Source: Gemmatimonadales bacterium (lineage in GTDB: Bacteria; Gemmatimonadota; Gemmatimonadetes; Longimicrobiales; Gaopeijiaceae). From it: a stretch of 36,686 bases of DNA. The stretch lies in NCBI GenBank assembly GCA_007692665.1, contig REBP01000076.1:1-36686 (forward strand), written 5' to 3'. Shown here one piece after another: positions 1 to 7,514 of the stretch; the stretch's first letter is position 1, and each line of letters starts with the position of its first letter. Both the position numbers and the translations under genes were made by a program. The notes beneath the pieces were generated by a model. It saw only the letters and a program-made list of their open reading frames with translations, had not been told where the DNA came from and ran no database searches.

Positions 1-228
1 TGCAGCCCGTCCGCGTCCCGGTCCGGGTACCGTCGGGGATCCCCGAGGCACGCCCATCGCCTGTTGATCCTGTCGTCTCGTCTGCTCGAACCGGGGCGTT
101 CTTCCACAGGCCGAGCCCCGGGGTGTCCCGACGAACATCCTTGCTCTCCGTGGCCTTCCCCAGAAGGCCACGACCGGCGGACCCCGCACGGGCTCTGCAC
201 CGGCCGACCCTGCCTCCGGACAAGAAGC
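1..228. other. leading region without a recognised gene
   Basis: No reading frame here looks like a protein I recognise. The only 60-odd codon frame on the + strand (64-255) is Arg/Pro/Ser-rich, has no ribosome binding site and resembles a high-GC shadow. The stretch holds one perfect hairpin, listed separately, and otherwise appears to be the spacer between an unseen upstream gene and the injection-system promoter. Confidence 0.5.
149..172. terminator. perfect 10-bp hairpin, possible terminator of the upstream gene
   Basis: The arms CGTGGCCTTC (149-158) and GAAGGCCACG (163-172) are exact reverse complements around a four-base CCCA loop. No T-tract follows on either strand, so it does not meet the classical intrinsic-terminator definition. 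It could be a U-less terminator in high-GC DNA, a transcript-end stabiliser or a protein-binding palindrome. It sits about 57 bases before the predicted -35 box. Confidence 0.35.
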
Positions 229-256
229 TTGACAAGGAGGGTGGGGGGGGTTTAAC
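229..256 (+). promoter_or_regulatory. sigma70-type promoter for the injection-system operon
   Basis: A perfect -35 hexamer TTGACA (229-234) is followed, 16 bases later, by TTTAAC (251-256), which matches four of six TATAAT positions. Transcription would begin near 263, leaving about 90 bases of leader before the ATPase start codon at 351. It is the only convincing promoter in the first 25 kb, consistent with one long transcript through overlapping genes. The assignment rests on consensus matching alone. Confidence 0.45.
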
Positions 257-266
257 GACTTGTTAA
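252..266. promoter_or_regulatory. palindrome overlapping the -10 box
   Basis: TTAAC (252-256), spacer GACTT, then GTTAA (262-266) forms an inverted repeat with five-base arms covering the predicted -10 element and start site. It is an AT-rich island in very GC-rich surroundings and is placed where a repressor operator would act. The short arms mean it could also be chance. Confidence 0.3.
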
Positions 267-350
267 GATCGGCACCCCCCGCTGCAATCCAATGGGGTGC
301 CGGATCCAAATCTCCCTCGCGTTACTGCTTGTCCAGCGGTTCCGGAGCCG

Positions 351-2537
351 ATGCGTACGTCTCGGGTTGGTCTTTCGTCGTGGGGTTCCACCCCCGGATT
401 TGACGAATTACGTGTGGTCCTGCTTCGCCTCGATGCGCGACTGTCGGCGGCGGTGCGTCACGCGGAGGGGGTGTACGGTCCGGAAGCCCTGCCCGACCCC
501 TATCGAGGCCTGCACGCGGGAGCAACGGACGTGGTTCGCCTGCTGCACCGGGAGGCCGGCACGCCACTTCTCTGGACGGAGCGGCCCCACGGAGCGGAAG
601 GGGAGCTGTCGGCCGGATCGGGGCGCCTCGAGCGCCTGGGGACCGCGTTCGGCCTCGAGGCCTTCGATCTGGAAGTGGTCGTGGTGGCGCTGGCTCCGGA
701 ACTCGACCTGCGCTACGAGCGCATCTACGGCTACCTGCATGACGACGTGAGCCGCCGCCGTCCGAGCGTCGATCTGGCCCTCAACCTGGCCTGCTCCACG
801 GCAGAGGAGAAGCTGGCGCGCCGGGCGAACTTCGGCCCGGCCGCTCCGCTGCTCCGTCACGGGATCCTCCGGCTGGAGCCCGATCCGGCGCACGCGTCCC
901 CGCCCCTCCTTGCCACCCCCCTTTCGCTCGACGGTGGCATCGTGCACTTCCTGCTCGGCGGCGAAGGGTTCGACCCGAGGCTCACGCGCTACAGCACCCG
1001 GGATGCGGCGGAGGATCCCGAAGGAGAGGCCCCGCTGGCCTGGCGGATCGGCGAGATCGAGGCCGAAGAGCGACGCCGCGGCCGTCCGCTGCGGCTCCGC
1101 TTCGAGACGAGCGCCGCGGGGGAGGGGGTGGCGGCCATCGCGGCCGCCGCCGGGCTTCCCCTGCTCGGCATCGACCTGGCTCGGACCGCCCATCCCTTCG
1201 ATGCCGCTTCGCTGACAGCGGCCGCATTCCGCGAGGCCAGGCTCCGGGGTGCCCTTCTCCACCTGGCGAACGGGGAGGATGTGCGGGACGACGAGCAGCG
1301 TTCCCTGCGGCAGAACCTCGTCAGGCTGGCCGCGGACCACCCGGGACCCGTCGTCCTCACCGGCTTTGCCGAGGCGGAAGATGCGGACGCGTCCTTCCTC
1401 ACGCTCCCCTCGGTGCGCCTCGATCCGGCACAGCGGGCGGATGCGTGGAGCCGGGCGCTGGAACGCGTCGAGATCCACGCCGCGCCGGCTGATATCGAGG
1501 CGGTGGCGCTTCGCTTCCGCCTGAACCGGCCGCAGATCCGCGCGGCGGCGCGGGAAGCCGCGCTGCACCGCGCCCGCCGGGGCGGTGACGTGGCCCCTGT
1601 GGCACCCGATCTCTTCGAGGCGGCCCGGGCCCGCTCGCGGACGACGCTCGGCGGATTGGCAAGCCGTGTCGTACCGGTCTACGGCTGGGACGACATCATC
1701 GTGCCGCCCGATGTCGCCGCTCGCATGCGGGAGATCTGCCAGCGCGTGGTGCACCGGCACCGGGTGCTGCACGAGTGGGGCTTCGCACGCAAACTCTCGC
1801 TTGGCCGCGGGATCACCGCGCTCTTCTCGGGGCCCAGCGGGACCGGAAAGACGATGGCGGCCGAGGTTATCGCGGCTGAGTTGGGGCTGGACCTCTACCG
1901 GATCGACCTCGCGGGCGTCGTGAGCAAGTACATCGGCGAGACGGAGAAGAACCTCGACCGGATCTATACCGCCGCGGCCGAAACCGATGCGATTCTTCTC
2001 TTCGACGAGGCGGACGCCCTTTTCGGGAAGCGCTCGGAGGTGCAGGACGCGCACGACCGATACGCCAACATCGAGACGGCCTATCTGCTGCAGCGAATGG
2101 AGGCGTACGAGGGAGTCTCCATTCTCTCGACCAACCTCCGCACCAACATGGACGATGCGTTCGTGCGAAGGATCGGGGTGGCGGTGAGCTTCCCCATGCC
2201 CGAGGCGGCGGATCGGGAGCGGATCTGGGAGGCCTGCTGGCCGGAAGAGGCACCCCGCGCCCCGGATCTCGATGTCGAGTTCATGGCCCGCACGTTCAGG
2301 CTCTCCGGGGGAAACATCAAGAACATCGTGGTGGCCGCCGCGTACCTGGCGGCAACGGAGGGAGGACGGGTCGAGATGGCGCACCTGGTCCGAGCCGTGC
2401 GCCGGGAGTTCCAGAAGATCGGCAAGGCGGTGGTGCCTCGCGAGTTCGGGCCGTACGCGTCCCTTGCCGCCGCGGCCGGAGACGGGGAAATGGCGATCGC
2501 TCCGGCCCACCTCATCGCCGCCCGGAGGACAGGATGA
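351..2537 (+). CDS. eCIS AAA+ ATPase (Pvc15/Afp15-like)
   Basis: This is a 728-residue AAA+ ATPase of the type found in every extracellular contractile injection system, where it is needed for particle assembly. I chose the ATG at 351 because GGAG lies six bases upstream; an in-frame GTG at 297 would add 18 residues but has no ribosome binding site. The N-terminal ~400 residues carry the helical/winged region usual for this family. The ATPase core follows: Walker A GPSGTGKT at residues 494-501, Walker B LLFDEAD with its acidic pair at 552-553, a sensor-1 Asn in STNLRTNMD, then FVRRI with the arginine-finger candidates. The last four bases overlap the next start (ATGA at 2534). In Photorhabdus the ATPase lies near the end of the operon; here it is first, next to the cap gene. 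Family assignment is secure. Confidence 0.93.
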   Translation: MRTSRVGLSSWGSTPGFDELRVVLLRLDARLSAAVRHAEGVYGPEALPDPYRGLHAGATDVVRLLHREAGTPLLWTERPHGAEGELSAGSGRLERLGTAFGLEAFDLEVVVVALAPELDLRYERIYGYLHDDVSRRRPSVDLALNLACSTAEEKLARRANFGPAAPLLRHGILRLEPDPAHASPPLLATPLSLDGGIVHFLLGGEGFDPRLTRYSTRDAAEDPEGEAPLAWRIGEIEAEERRRGRPLRLRFETSAAGEGVAAIAAAAGLPLLGIDLARTAHPFDAASLTAAAFREARLRGALLHLANGEDVRDDEQRSLRQNLVRLAADHPGPVVLTGFAEAEDADASFLTLPSVRLDPAQRADAWSRALERVEIHAAPADIEAVALRFRLNRPQIRAAAREAALHRARRGGDVAPVAPDLFEAARARSRTTLGGLASRVVPVYGWDDIIVPPDVAARMREICQRVVHRHRVLHEWGFARKLSLGRGITALFSGPSGTGKTMAAEVIAAELGLDLYRIDLAGVVSKYIGETEKNLDRIYTAAAETDAILLFDEADALFGKRSEVQDAHDRYANIETAYLLQRMEAYEGVSILSTNLRTNMDDAFVRRIGVAVSFPMPEAADRERIWEACWPEEAPRAPDLDVEFMARTFRLSGGNIKNIVVAAAYLAATEGGRVEMAHLVRAVRREFQKIGKAVVPREFGPYASLAAAAGDGEMAIAPAHLIAARRTG

Positions 2538-3142
2538 TCGCCGATCTGGATGCGACCATCGAGGCGCTGCTGGAGGAGGCGGCAGAACCGGGATCGGAGC
2601 TGGCTCTGTCCCGGATCACCTTCGACGTGCCAGATCCCGGCTGGCGGGCGTCCCTCGAGAGCCTGACCGTGAACTGCTACCTCTACCAGGTGCGGGAGAA
2701 CCGGGAACTTCGCACCATGCAGCCGCTCGTGCAGCGTTCGGAAGACGGGATGCGCGCCGTCCGTCGCAGGCCGCCCGCCCGCATCGAGTGTGCCTACTGC
2801 ATCACGACGTGGAGCCCGGCCACGGAGGACGCCGTGCTCGAGGAGCACCGGCTCCTCGGTCAGGTGCTCATGGTGCTCCTGCGAAATCCGGCGATTCCCA
2901 CGAGCGCGCTGAGGGGAAGCCTCACCGGGCAGCTGCCCCCCTTCCCCACGATCATCGCCGTCCCGGACGGGGCCGGACAGCAGCCGGATTTCTGGAGCGC
3001 GCTGGACCTGCAGCTGAAGCCCTCGCTCAACTACGCGGTGACTCTCGCGGCCATGCTGGACGAGGAGCCGGACCTCGACGCGGCACCGCACGTGGTGACC
3101 GAGGTCGCGGTCACGCCCCACCACCTGGAGGAGCTTCCGTAG
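2534..3142 (+). CDS. DUF4255 tail terminator/cap protein (Pvc16/Afp16-like)
   Basis: This 202-residue protein belongs to the DUF4255 (Pvc16 N-terminal) family, whose Afp/PVC members cap the distal end of sheath and tube and limit their length. Family features seen are the N-terminal helix (MIADLDATIEALL), the segment VPDPGW followed by the strand NCYLYQVRENRELR, then a basic stretch before IECAYCITTWSP and the closing LNYAVTLAAML strand. It starts inside the ATPase stop (ATGA), which suggests coupled translation, and is followed by 63 bases before the sheath. Its length is typical. There is no membrane segment or signal peptide, as expected for a cytoplasmically assembled particle. Confidence 0.9.
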   Translation: MIADLDATIEALLEEAAEPGSELALSRITFDVPDPGWRASLESLTVNCYLYQVRENRELRTMQPLVQRSEDGMRAVRRRPPARIECAYCITTWSPATEDAVLEEHRLLGQVLMVLLRNPAIPTSALRGSLTGQLPPFPTIIAVPDGAGQQPDFWSALDLQLKPSLNYAVTLAAMLDEEPDLDAAPHVVTEVAVTPHHLEELP

Positions 3143-3205
3143 GACGCTATGCACCGCCGCGACGATCCGGAGGGGATCGGCGGCCCAACGAGGAGGACCC
3201 GACGC

Positions 3206-4717
3206 ATGAGCTACAACCTTGGCATCAACGTGGTCGAGGTGGATGGGCGCGCGACCCCGAGCATCCAGCCCGCGGCCACCTCCATTTCCGGATTCATCAT
3301 CCACGCTCGCCGGGGGGTGCCCGGTGTGGTCCGCAGGGTGACGAACTGGACCCAGTTCGTCGAGCAGTTCGGGGCGCACTCGAGCGCTGCATACGGTGCC
3401 TACGCGATCCGGGGTTTCTTCGACAACGGGGGCACCACCGCCTACGTCACGCGGGTGGTGCGCGACACGTCGGTCGCCGCCACCCGGACCTTCAACGCCG
3501 ACGCCTCTGCAGCGCTGGCGGTGACGGCCGCGTACCGGGGCTCGGACGATCCCGGCGCCTGGGGGAACAACCTGTCGATCCGCATCATCGAGAACGACCT
3601 CGAGAGCACCCGGTTCGATGTGATTGTCCGTCTGGGCGGGCAGGAGGTGGAGGTGTGGGAGGGCCTCGGGATGGACGAGGATGCGCCGCACTTCGTGGAC
3701 GACGTGCTGAACGACCCGATTTCCGGGTCGAAGTACATCCGGGTCGAAGCGAGTGGCGACGACAACCCGGACGAAACATCAGGGCACGGCGATGCGGACG
3801 ACGACGAGTTCGTGCCGCTCCAGAATGGGGCCGATGAGGACTTTGCCACCGAGCCCTCGCGCACTTCCGCCCTCTCCGCGGCCATCGACCTGTTCGACAG
3901 CGTGGACATCCAGCTTCTCGCCTGCCCCGAGACCACGGCCGCCGGTTTTGTCGAGGCCGCGCTGACGCACTGCGAGTTCAAGAACGACCGGATGTTCGTC
4001 GGCCACACCCCGGAGGCGATGGAAGCTGCGGACATCCGGAGCAGCTACAGCGGGGCCTTCCAGGCTGCAAAGGTATATGGCGCCCTCTACTTCCCCTGGA
4101 TCCAGGTGGCGAAGCCGGGGGGCGGACACCGCTGGATCCCGCCCACCGGCCACATCCTCGGCATGTACGCCCGAACCGACCGGGAGCGCGGGGTGTGGAA
4201 GGCCCCCGCCGGAAACGCGGCGCGGCTGAACGGCGCACTTGACGTGCGCTTCAGCATCACCGACACCGACCACACCCACATGGTCAAGGGCGGGAGCGTC
4301 AACGCGGTCCGCTTCATTCCGGGTCAGGGCATCGTGGTGGACAGCTCACGCACCCTCAGCACCAGCGGCCTCTGGCTCTACGTCAACATCCGCCTCCTCT
4401 TCAACATGGTGAAGTCGTCGCTGAAGAGTGATCTGCGCTGGGTGGTGCAGGAGCCCAACTCGGAGGAGCTGTGGAACAAGATCAAGTTCAACAGCGTGAC
4501 GCCGTTCCTGATGGGCCTCTGGCGGCGTGGAGCCTTCGGGCCGGGCGCTCCGGAGGATGTCTTCACGGTCAAGTGCGACGAGGAGAACAATTCGCCCGCC
4601 GACATCCAGGGGGGCAGGCTGAACGTGGAAGTCTATTTCTATCCGTCACGTCCGGCGGAGACCATCGTCATCACGGTGGGTCAGCAGGAGGGTGGTGGAT
4701 CGGCGGGCGAATCCTAA
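3206..4717 (+). CDS. contractile tail sheath protein (Pvc2-4-like)
   Basis: This is the sheath subunit, 503 residues from the ATG at 3206; a perfect AGGAGG (3191-3196) lies nine bases upstream, so an ATG 57 bases earlier is rejected. The N-terminus MSYNLGINVVEVDGR leads into the conserved ATSISGFI...RGVPG region and the GxFFDNGG turn. The C-terminal third (INIRLLFNMVKSSL, then WNKIKFNSVTPFLMGLW and NVEVYFYPSRPAETIVI) is the strongly conserved sheath handshake domain. The variable middle (about residues 140-230) is acidic and probably surface-exposed. Only one sheath gene is present, whereas Photorhabdus PVCs have three, so this is a simple single-sheath particle. On contraction the sheath drives the inner tube through the target envelope. 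Confidence 0.96.
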   Translation: MSYNLGINVVEVDGRATPSIQPAATSISGFIIHARRGVPGVVRRVTNWTQFVEQFGAHSSAAYGAYAIRGFFDNGGTTAYVTRVVRDTSVAATRTFNADASAALAVTAAYRGSDDPGAWGNNLSIRIIENDLESTRFDVIVRLGGQEVEVWEGLGMDEDAPHFVDDVLNDPISGSKYIRVEASGDDNPDETSGHGDADDDEFVPLQNGADEDFATEPSRTSALSAAIDLFDSVDIQLLACPETTAAGFVEAALTHCEFKNDRMFVGHTPEAMEAADIRSSYSGAFQAAKVYGALYFPWIQVAKPGGGHRWIPPTGHILGMYARTDRERGVWKAPAGNAARLNGALDVRFSITDTDHTHMVKGGSVNAVRFIPGQGIVVDSSRTLSTSGLWLYVNIRLLFNMVKSSLKSDLRWVVQEPNSEELWNKIKFNSVTPFLMGLWRRGAFGPGAPEDVFTVKCDEENNSPADIQGGRLNVEVYFYPSRPAETIVITVGQQEGGGSAGES

Positions 4718-4741
4718 CGTCAAACCAGAGGGAGGACTGCA

Positions 4742-5203
4742 ATGGCGGATATCGGCTTCACGGAAGCGTTTCGCACCGACGAGTTCGTGGTGGAAATCGA
4801 GGGGATCGAAAGCCCGGGCATCACCAGGGTGACCGGACTCAGCGAGGGGGATGTGGATGCCATCGACCAGCCGGACGGCGGTGCCAACATCACGCACAAG
4901 ATCAGCTCCGGGATCGTCAAGTACGACGATCTCACACTCGAAAGGAACATGGACGGCACCCAGGCCGACAAGGACTTCCTCGAGTGGTTCACGCAGATGT
5001 TCAACCTGAACGGCACCGGGACCGGATCCCAGCTGCGACGAAACGGTTCGGTGGTGAAGAAGCAGTTCGGGGAAGAGGTGATCCGCTTCGCATTCGAAGG
5101 GGCGTGGATCAAGTCTTCCAAGTTCGCCGATCTGGACGCGGGGAGCTCCGATCTGATGAAACAGACACTGGTGCTCGCTGTCGAGCGGATGTACCGAGTC
5201 TAG
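4742..5203 (+). CDS. inner tube protein (Pvc1/Pvc5-like, phage T4 gp19 family)
   Basis: The 153-residue hexameric tube subunit is preceded by AGAGGGAGGA a few bases before its ATG. It shows the family pattern: FRTDEFVVEIEGIE strand, GITRVTGLSEGDVDAIDQPDGG, then the KISSGIVKYDDLTLERNMDGT hairpin, and the closing strand VLAVERMYRV. Tube monomers stack into the channel that carries cargo, and in other eCIS the lumen surface decides what is loaded. Photorhabdus has two tube paralogues (Pvc1 and an initiator Pvc5); only one is encoded here, so the initiating ring is probably built from the CIS_tube protein at 7515. Confidence 0.95.
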   Translation: MADIGFTEAFRTDEFVVEIEGIESPGITRVTGLSEGDVDAIDQPDGGANITHKISSGIVKYDDLTLERNMDGTQADKDFLEWFTQMFNLNGTGTGSQLRRNGSVVKKQFGEEVIRFAFEGAWIKSSKFADLDAGSSDLMKQTLVLAVERMYRV

Positions 5204-5217
5204 GAGGGGAAGAGTCG

Positions 5218-6093
5218 ATGGAGACCACCGCTGCGTTGCGCCCGGAGAACAGCTTGCGACCCCCACAGCGGGAGTTCGAGGTGCTCCTTCCGGTGGGGTA
5301 CGACGACGGAGGCGGAACCGTGCGCCGCCGGGCGTGGATCCGGAAGATGCGTGGCCACGAGGAAGCCCTTCTCTACGATCCTTCGCTCGCCCCCGCTCGC
5401 CTGGTCACCGAATTGCTGAGTGGCTGTCTCGTGCGACTGGAGGACCTTTCGCCGGTCGACCCCCGCGTGATCGCCGGGCTCTACAGCGCCGACCGCAACT
5501 ACCTGCTGGTGGAGCTCCGGCGGGCGACGCTGGGTGATCACATGGCCGCCTCGTACCGCTGCCCGGCATGCGCCGTCACGGTCCGGGTGGTCGAGGATCT
5601 GAGCACCCTTCCGGTGCGCCGGATGGGAGAGGGGGAGCGCCCCGGGCCGATCACCGTCGAGCTGGAGGACGGGGCGGTCGGCCGCAACGGAGATCTCCAT
5701 GCGACCGTGGTGCTCGAACTCCCTCGCGGGGAGGACGAGGACTTCGTCGCCCCCATGCTCGAACGCGACCCGCTCAAGGCGCGGGATGCGCTTCTCCTGC
5801 GCTGCATTCGCCGATTCGGTTCGCTCCCTGGGGCAGAACTGGATGCCTACGGTGTGAAGCTGCTCCGGGAACTCACCCTCGGCGACCGGCTCCGGCTCCG
5901 CGCGGCCATCGACCACGCGGCACCCGGCGTCGAGCTTCGGCGAACGGTGACGTGCGAGGAGTGCGGTGCTCACTCGGAGCACCTTCTGGACGTCACCGAT
6001 TTTTTTGGGGAGGGCCAGGAGGAGGCCACCGGCTCCGGCAGGAGGTCTTCTACCTGGCCTTCCATCTCCACTGGTCGCGGGATGACATCATGA
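5218..6093 (+). CDS. zinc-ribbon baseplate protein (T4 baseplate/gp51-gp26-like)
   Basis: The start ATG at 5218 sits eight bases after AGGAGGGG, itself starting at the last base of the tube gene's stop. The 291-residue zero-frame product resembles the T4-type baseplate/hub assembly family that follows the tube in many eCIS loci. Two CxxC pairs, CPAC (115-118) and CEEC (246-249), flank the region RDALLLRCIRRFGSLPG and could form one zinc-binding knuckle. After the domain's natural end at VTDFF (about residue 263) the frame runs through 28 low-complexity residues to TGA at 6093. That tail looks non-homologous, and the -1 frame instead carries a conserved partner (see the frameshift element at 6000-6063). 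Functional naming is by family resemblance and position, not certainty. Confidence 0.8.
   Translation: METTAALRPENSLRPPQREFEVLLPVGYDDGGGTVRRRAWIRKMRGHEEALLYDPSLAPARLVTELLSGCLVRLEDLSPVDPRVIAGLYSADRNYLLVELRRATLGDHMAASYRCPACAVTVRVVEDLSTLPVRRMGEGERPGPITVELEDGAVGRNGDLHATVVLELPRGEDEDFVAPMLERDPLKARDALLLRCIRRFGSLPGAELDAYGVKLLRELTLGDRLRLRAAIDHAAPGVELRRTVTCEECGAHSEHLLDVTDFFGEGQEEATGSGRRSSTWPSISTGRGMTS
6000..6063 (+). promoter_or_regulatory. candidate programmed -1 ribosomal frameshift element
   Basis: Seven T residues (6000-6006) form the heptamer T TTT TTT, in phase with the upstream gene (GAT, TTT, TTT, GGG). Two bases later a stem begins: 6009-6019 pairs with 6053-6063 over eleven base pairs, ten Watson-Crick and one G-T, with an unbroken GGCCAGG/CCTGGCC core. 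Slippage by -1 continues as TGG GGA GGG and enters the frame ending at 6203. The fusion would have 328 residues (263 + 65). AGGAGG motifs in the loop could add ribosome pausing. Geometry and phase are read directly from sequence; function is inferred. A homopolymer sequencing error is the main alternative. Confidence 0.6.
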
Positions 6094-6203
6094 GCATGGA
6101 TCTGGCCGAACGTCGCGTCTACGTGCGCATGCTCGCGGAGCGCATCGAGGCCGACAACCGGGCCTTCGAATCGCTCGGTACCCGAAGCGGGGGGCGCCGG
6201 TGA
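6090..6203 (+). CDS. DUF6760-like small eCIS protein (start uncertain, probably made by frameshift)
   Basis: This reading frame carries the segment EVFYLAFHLHW followed by SRDDIMSMDLAERR, which resembles the small (about 55-65 residue) DUF6760-type protein found beside eCIS baseplate genes. The conserved part begins near 6027, yet no ATG, GTG or TTG precedes it after the upstream T-run. The listed ATG at 6090 (overlapping the previous stop as ATGA) would yield only 37 residues and cut off the conserved aromatic stretch. A CTG at 6054 lies seven bases after a perfect AGGAGGT (6040-6046) and would give 49 residues. The favoured reading is fusion to the preceding protein by -1 frameshifting. The TGA overlaps the next gene's GTG (GTGA at 6200). 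Confidence 0.55.
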   Translation: MSMDLAERRVYVRMLAERIEADNRAFESLGTRSGGRR

Positions 6204-7498
6204 CCGCCGGGCGCACCCCGCCCCCGGGGGCACGGGAAGAGGGGGCACTCGACAGCCCCCTCTTCATGGGCGCCCGGCTTCAGCGCCTGCGGAGAGTGGG
6301 TCGGACCACGGCAGGCGCCCTGGCCGGGCTCCCCTTCGCCGGCCTCGGACGGCGTTCCACCGTCCGCCTCGGGAAGGGTGCGTTCGGGGGGCACGCGCTC
6401 CTCTGGCGAGCTCCCACCGCCCCATGGGCGCCCCTCGGACACGGACGACCGCCCGGGCACATGGCCGGAGGACAGGACCGGGGCCGGGTGGAGTCCGGGG
6501 AACTGGACGGGCCGGAGGCGCCTGTGGCGGATGGGCCGGGCGCGCCAGAGCTGGTGGTCGGGGTCCCCGCCGGGGGGAACCTCGAACCTGGCCGCCGGAG
6601 CGCAGGGGGCAGGGAGCGTCGAGAGCCCCGGAGCGAGGCCGGAAAGACAACCGAGGCGGCCGTGGTGGCCGGGCCCGGAGAACCGGGCCGGCCGAGGGAG
6701 GCTGTGACGGATGGGCCCGCGCCGGCGCCGCCTCGGAGAGCAGGGCTCTACCCGGCGCACCTGGCGGGCGACCCGCCGGTCCTTCCGGACGCCGGCGAGT
6801 TCCGACAACTCCCGCTGCACCTGCGTCCTCTCTGGATCGAAAGCCCGGCGCCCGCCCCGGAACGGGAAAAGGCGGCCGGAAGGCAGGATGCGAGGACGCG
6901 CCTCCCGGGAAGGCGGCTCTCGCCGGGAACCCCGACCGTTCCGGATCCGGCAGGCGCAGAAACCGTCGGGGTTCGTGGGGGCGGAGAGGGCGGAGAAGGC
7001 GGTGGACGCGGAGCAGCCGCTGGAGGCGGAGACGGCGGAGAAGGCGGAGAAGGCCGTGGACGCGGTACAGCCGGCAGGGGATTCCCGCTCCCGCACCTCG
7101 TTCCGATGTCCCCGGCGGCGGCGACAGTTGAGGCGACGAGGTTCGGTACCCCCGGCAGATCGGCAGGAGACAGGGCAGGTGCGGAGCGGAGGGTCGCTCC
7201 GGGAAGTCCTTCGGGGCCCTCGTCGGCCGCGGGCGCGCCGGGCCCATTCGCCCGCTCGCTCGCGCATGGGATCGTGCTGGCCGCGAATGCGCTGGTGGAG
7301 GACAGGGTGGCCTTTGCCTCCGATGGGGCGGGGCCGCCGGACGCCGGGCGAGCGGATCGCGCCACGGCGGTGCGCACCCAGGCACCACCGCCCGCCGTCT
7401 CGCCGCAGGCCATGAGCGACGAATCGGTGCGAACCCTGATGAAGAAGATGGACGCAATTGCGCGGGCCGACCGATTCCGGGTGGGCCGACTCGACTGA
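6200..7498 (+). CDS. low-complexity Gly/Ala/Pro/Arg-rich eCIS protein of unknown function
   Basis: The GTG at 6200 overlaps the previous stop (GTGA). The 432-residue product has a short ordered-looking N-terminus (SPLFMGARLQRLRRVGRTTA), then about 300 residues dominated by Gly, Ala, Pro, Arg and Glu including a Gly-rich run encoded near 6976-7080. It ends in a helix-like conserved-looking segment (SDESVRTLMKKMDAIARADR). Hydrophobic stretches such as AHGIVLAANALVEDRVAF occur just before the end. It sits between baseplate and hub genes, so a structural or assembly role is likely. A tape measure is unlikely because the composition is not helical. I recognise no family. Alternative frames are open here because of composition, but the C-terminal segment supports this frame. 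Confidence 0.65.
   Translation: MTAGRTPPPGAREEGALDSPLFMGARLQRLRRVGRTTAGALAGLPFAGLGRRSTVRLGKGAFGGHALLWRAPTAPWAPLGHGRPPGHMAGGQDRGRVESGELDGPEAPVADGPGAPELVVGVPAGGNLEPGRRSAGGRERREPRSEAGKTTEAAVVAGPGEPGRPREAVTDGPAPAPPRRAGLYPAHLAGDPPVLPDAGEFRQLPLHLRPLWIESPAPAPEREKAAGRQDARTRLPGRRLSPGTPTVPDPAGAETVGVRGGGEGGEGGGRGAAAGGGDGGEGGEGRGRGTAGRGFPLPHLVPMSPAAATVEATRFGTPGRSAGDRAGAERRVAPGSPSGPSSAAGAPGPFARSLAHGIVLAANALVEDRVAFASDGAGPPDAGRADRATAVRTQAPPPAVSPQAMSDESVRTLMKKMDAIARADRFRVGRLD
6990..7072 (+). repeat. imperfect in-frame direct repeat inside the low-complexity gene
   Basis: Two 29-base copies (6990-7018 and 7044-7072) differ at only three positions and are spaced by 54 bases, exactly 18 codons, so gain or loss of a unit keeps the frame. 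Shorter iterations of GGCGGAGAA lie between them (around 7034-7051). The pattern suggests slippage-driven length variation in a disordered part of the protein. Confidence 0.6.
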
Positions 7499-7514
7499 CA
7501 CAGGGAGCAGGGCC

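Noticed and set aside
297-350. GTG start of the ATPase at 297
   Set aside because: No ribosome binding site before it, whereas ATG 351 has GGAG at the right distance.
408-2510. A 700-codon minus-strand frame opposite the AAA+ ATPase
   Set aside because: Antisense shadow of a gene with complete Walker motifs; composition is His/Arg/Gly-rich without a fold signature.
4471-5217. Upstream extension of the zinc-ribbon baseplate frame across the sheath end and tube gene
   Set aside because: The extension overlaps the confident tube gene in another frame; the ATG at 5218 has an ideal ribosome binding site.
6200-7498. The low-complexity protein as the tape measure
   Set aside because: Tape measures are long and helical; this is rich in Gly and Pro and only 432 residues. 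Position alone is not enough.
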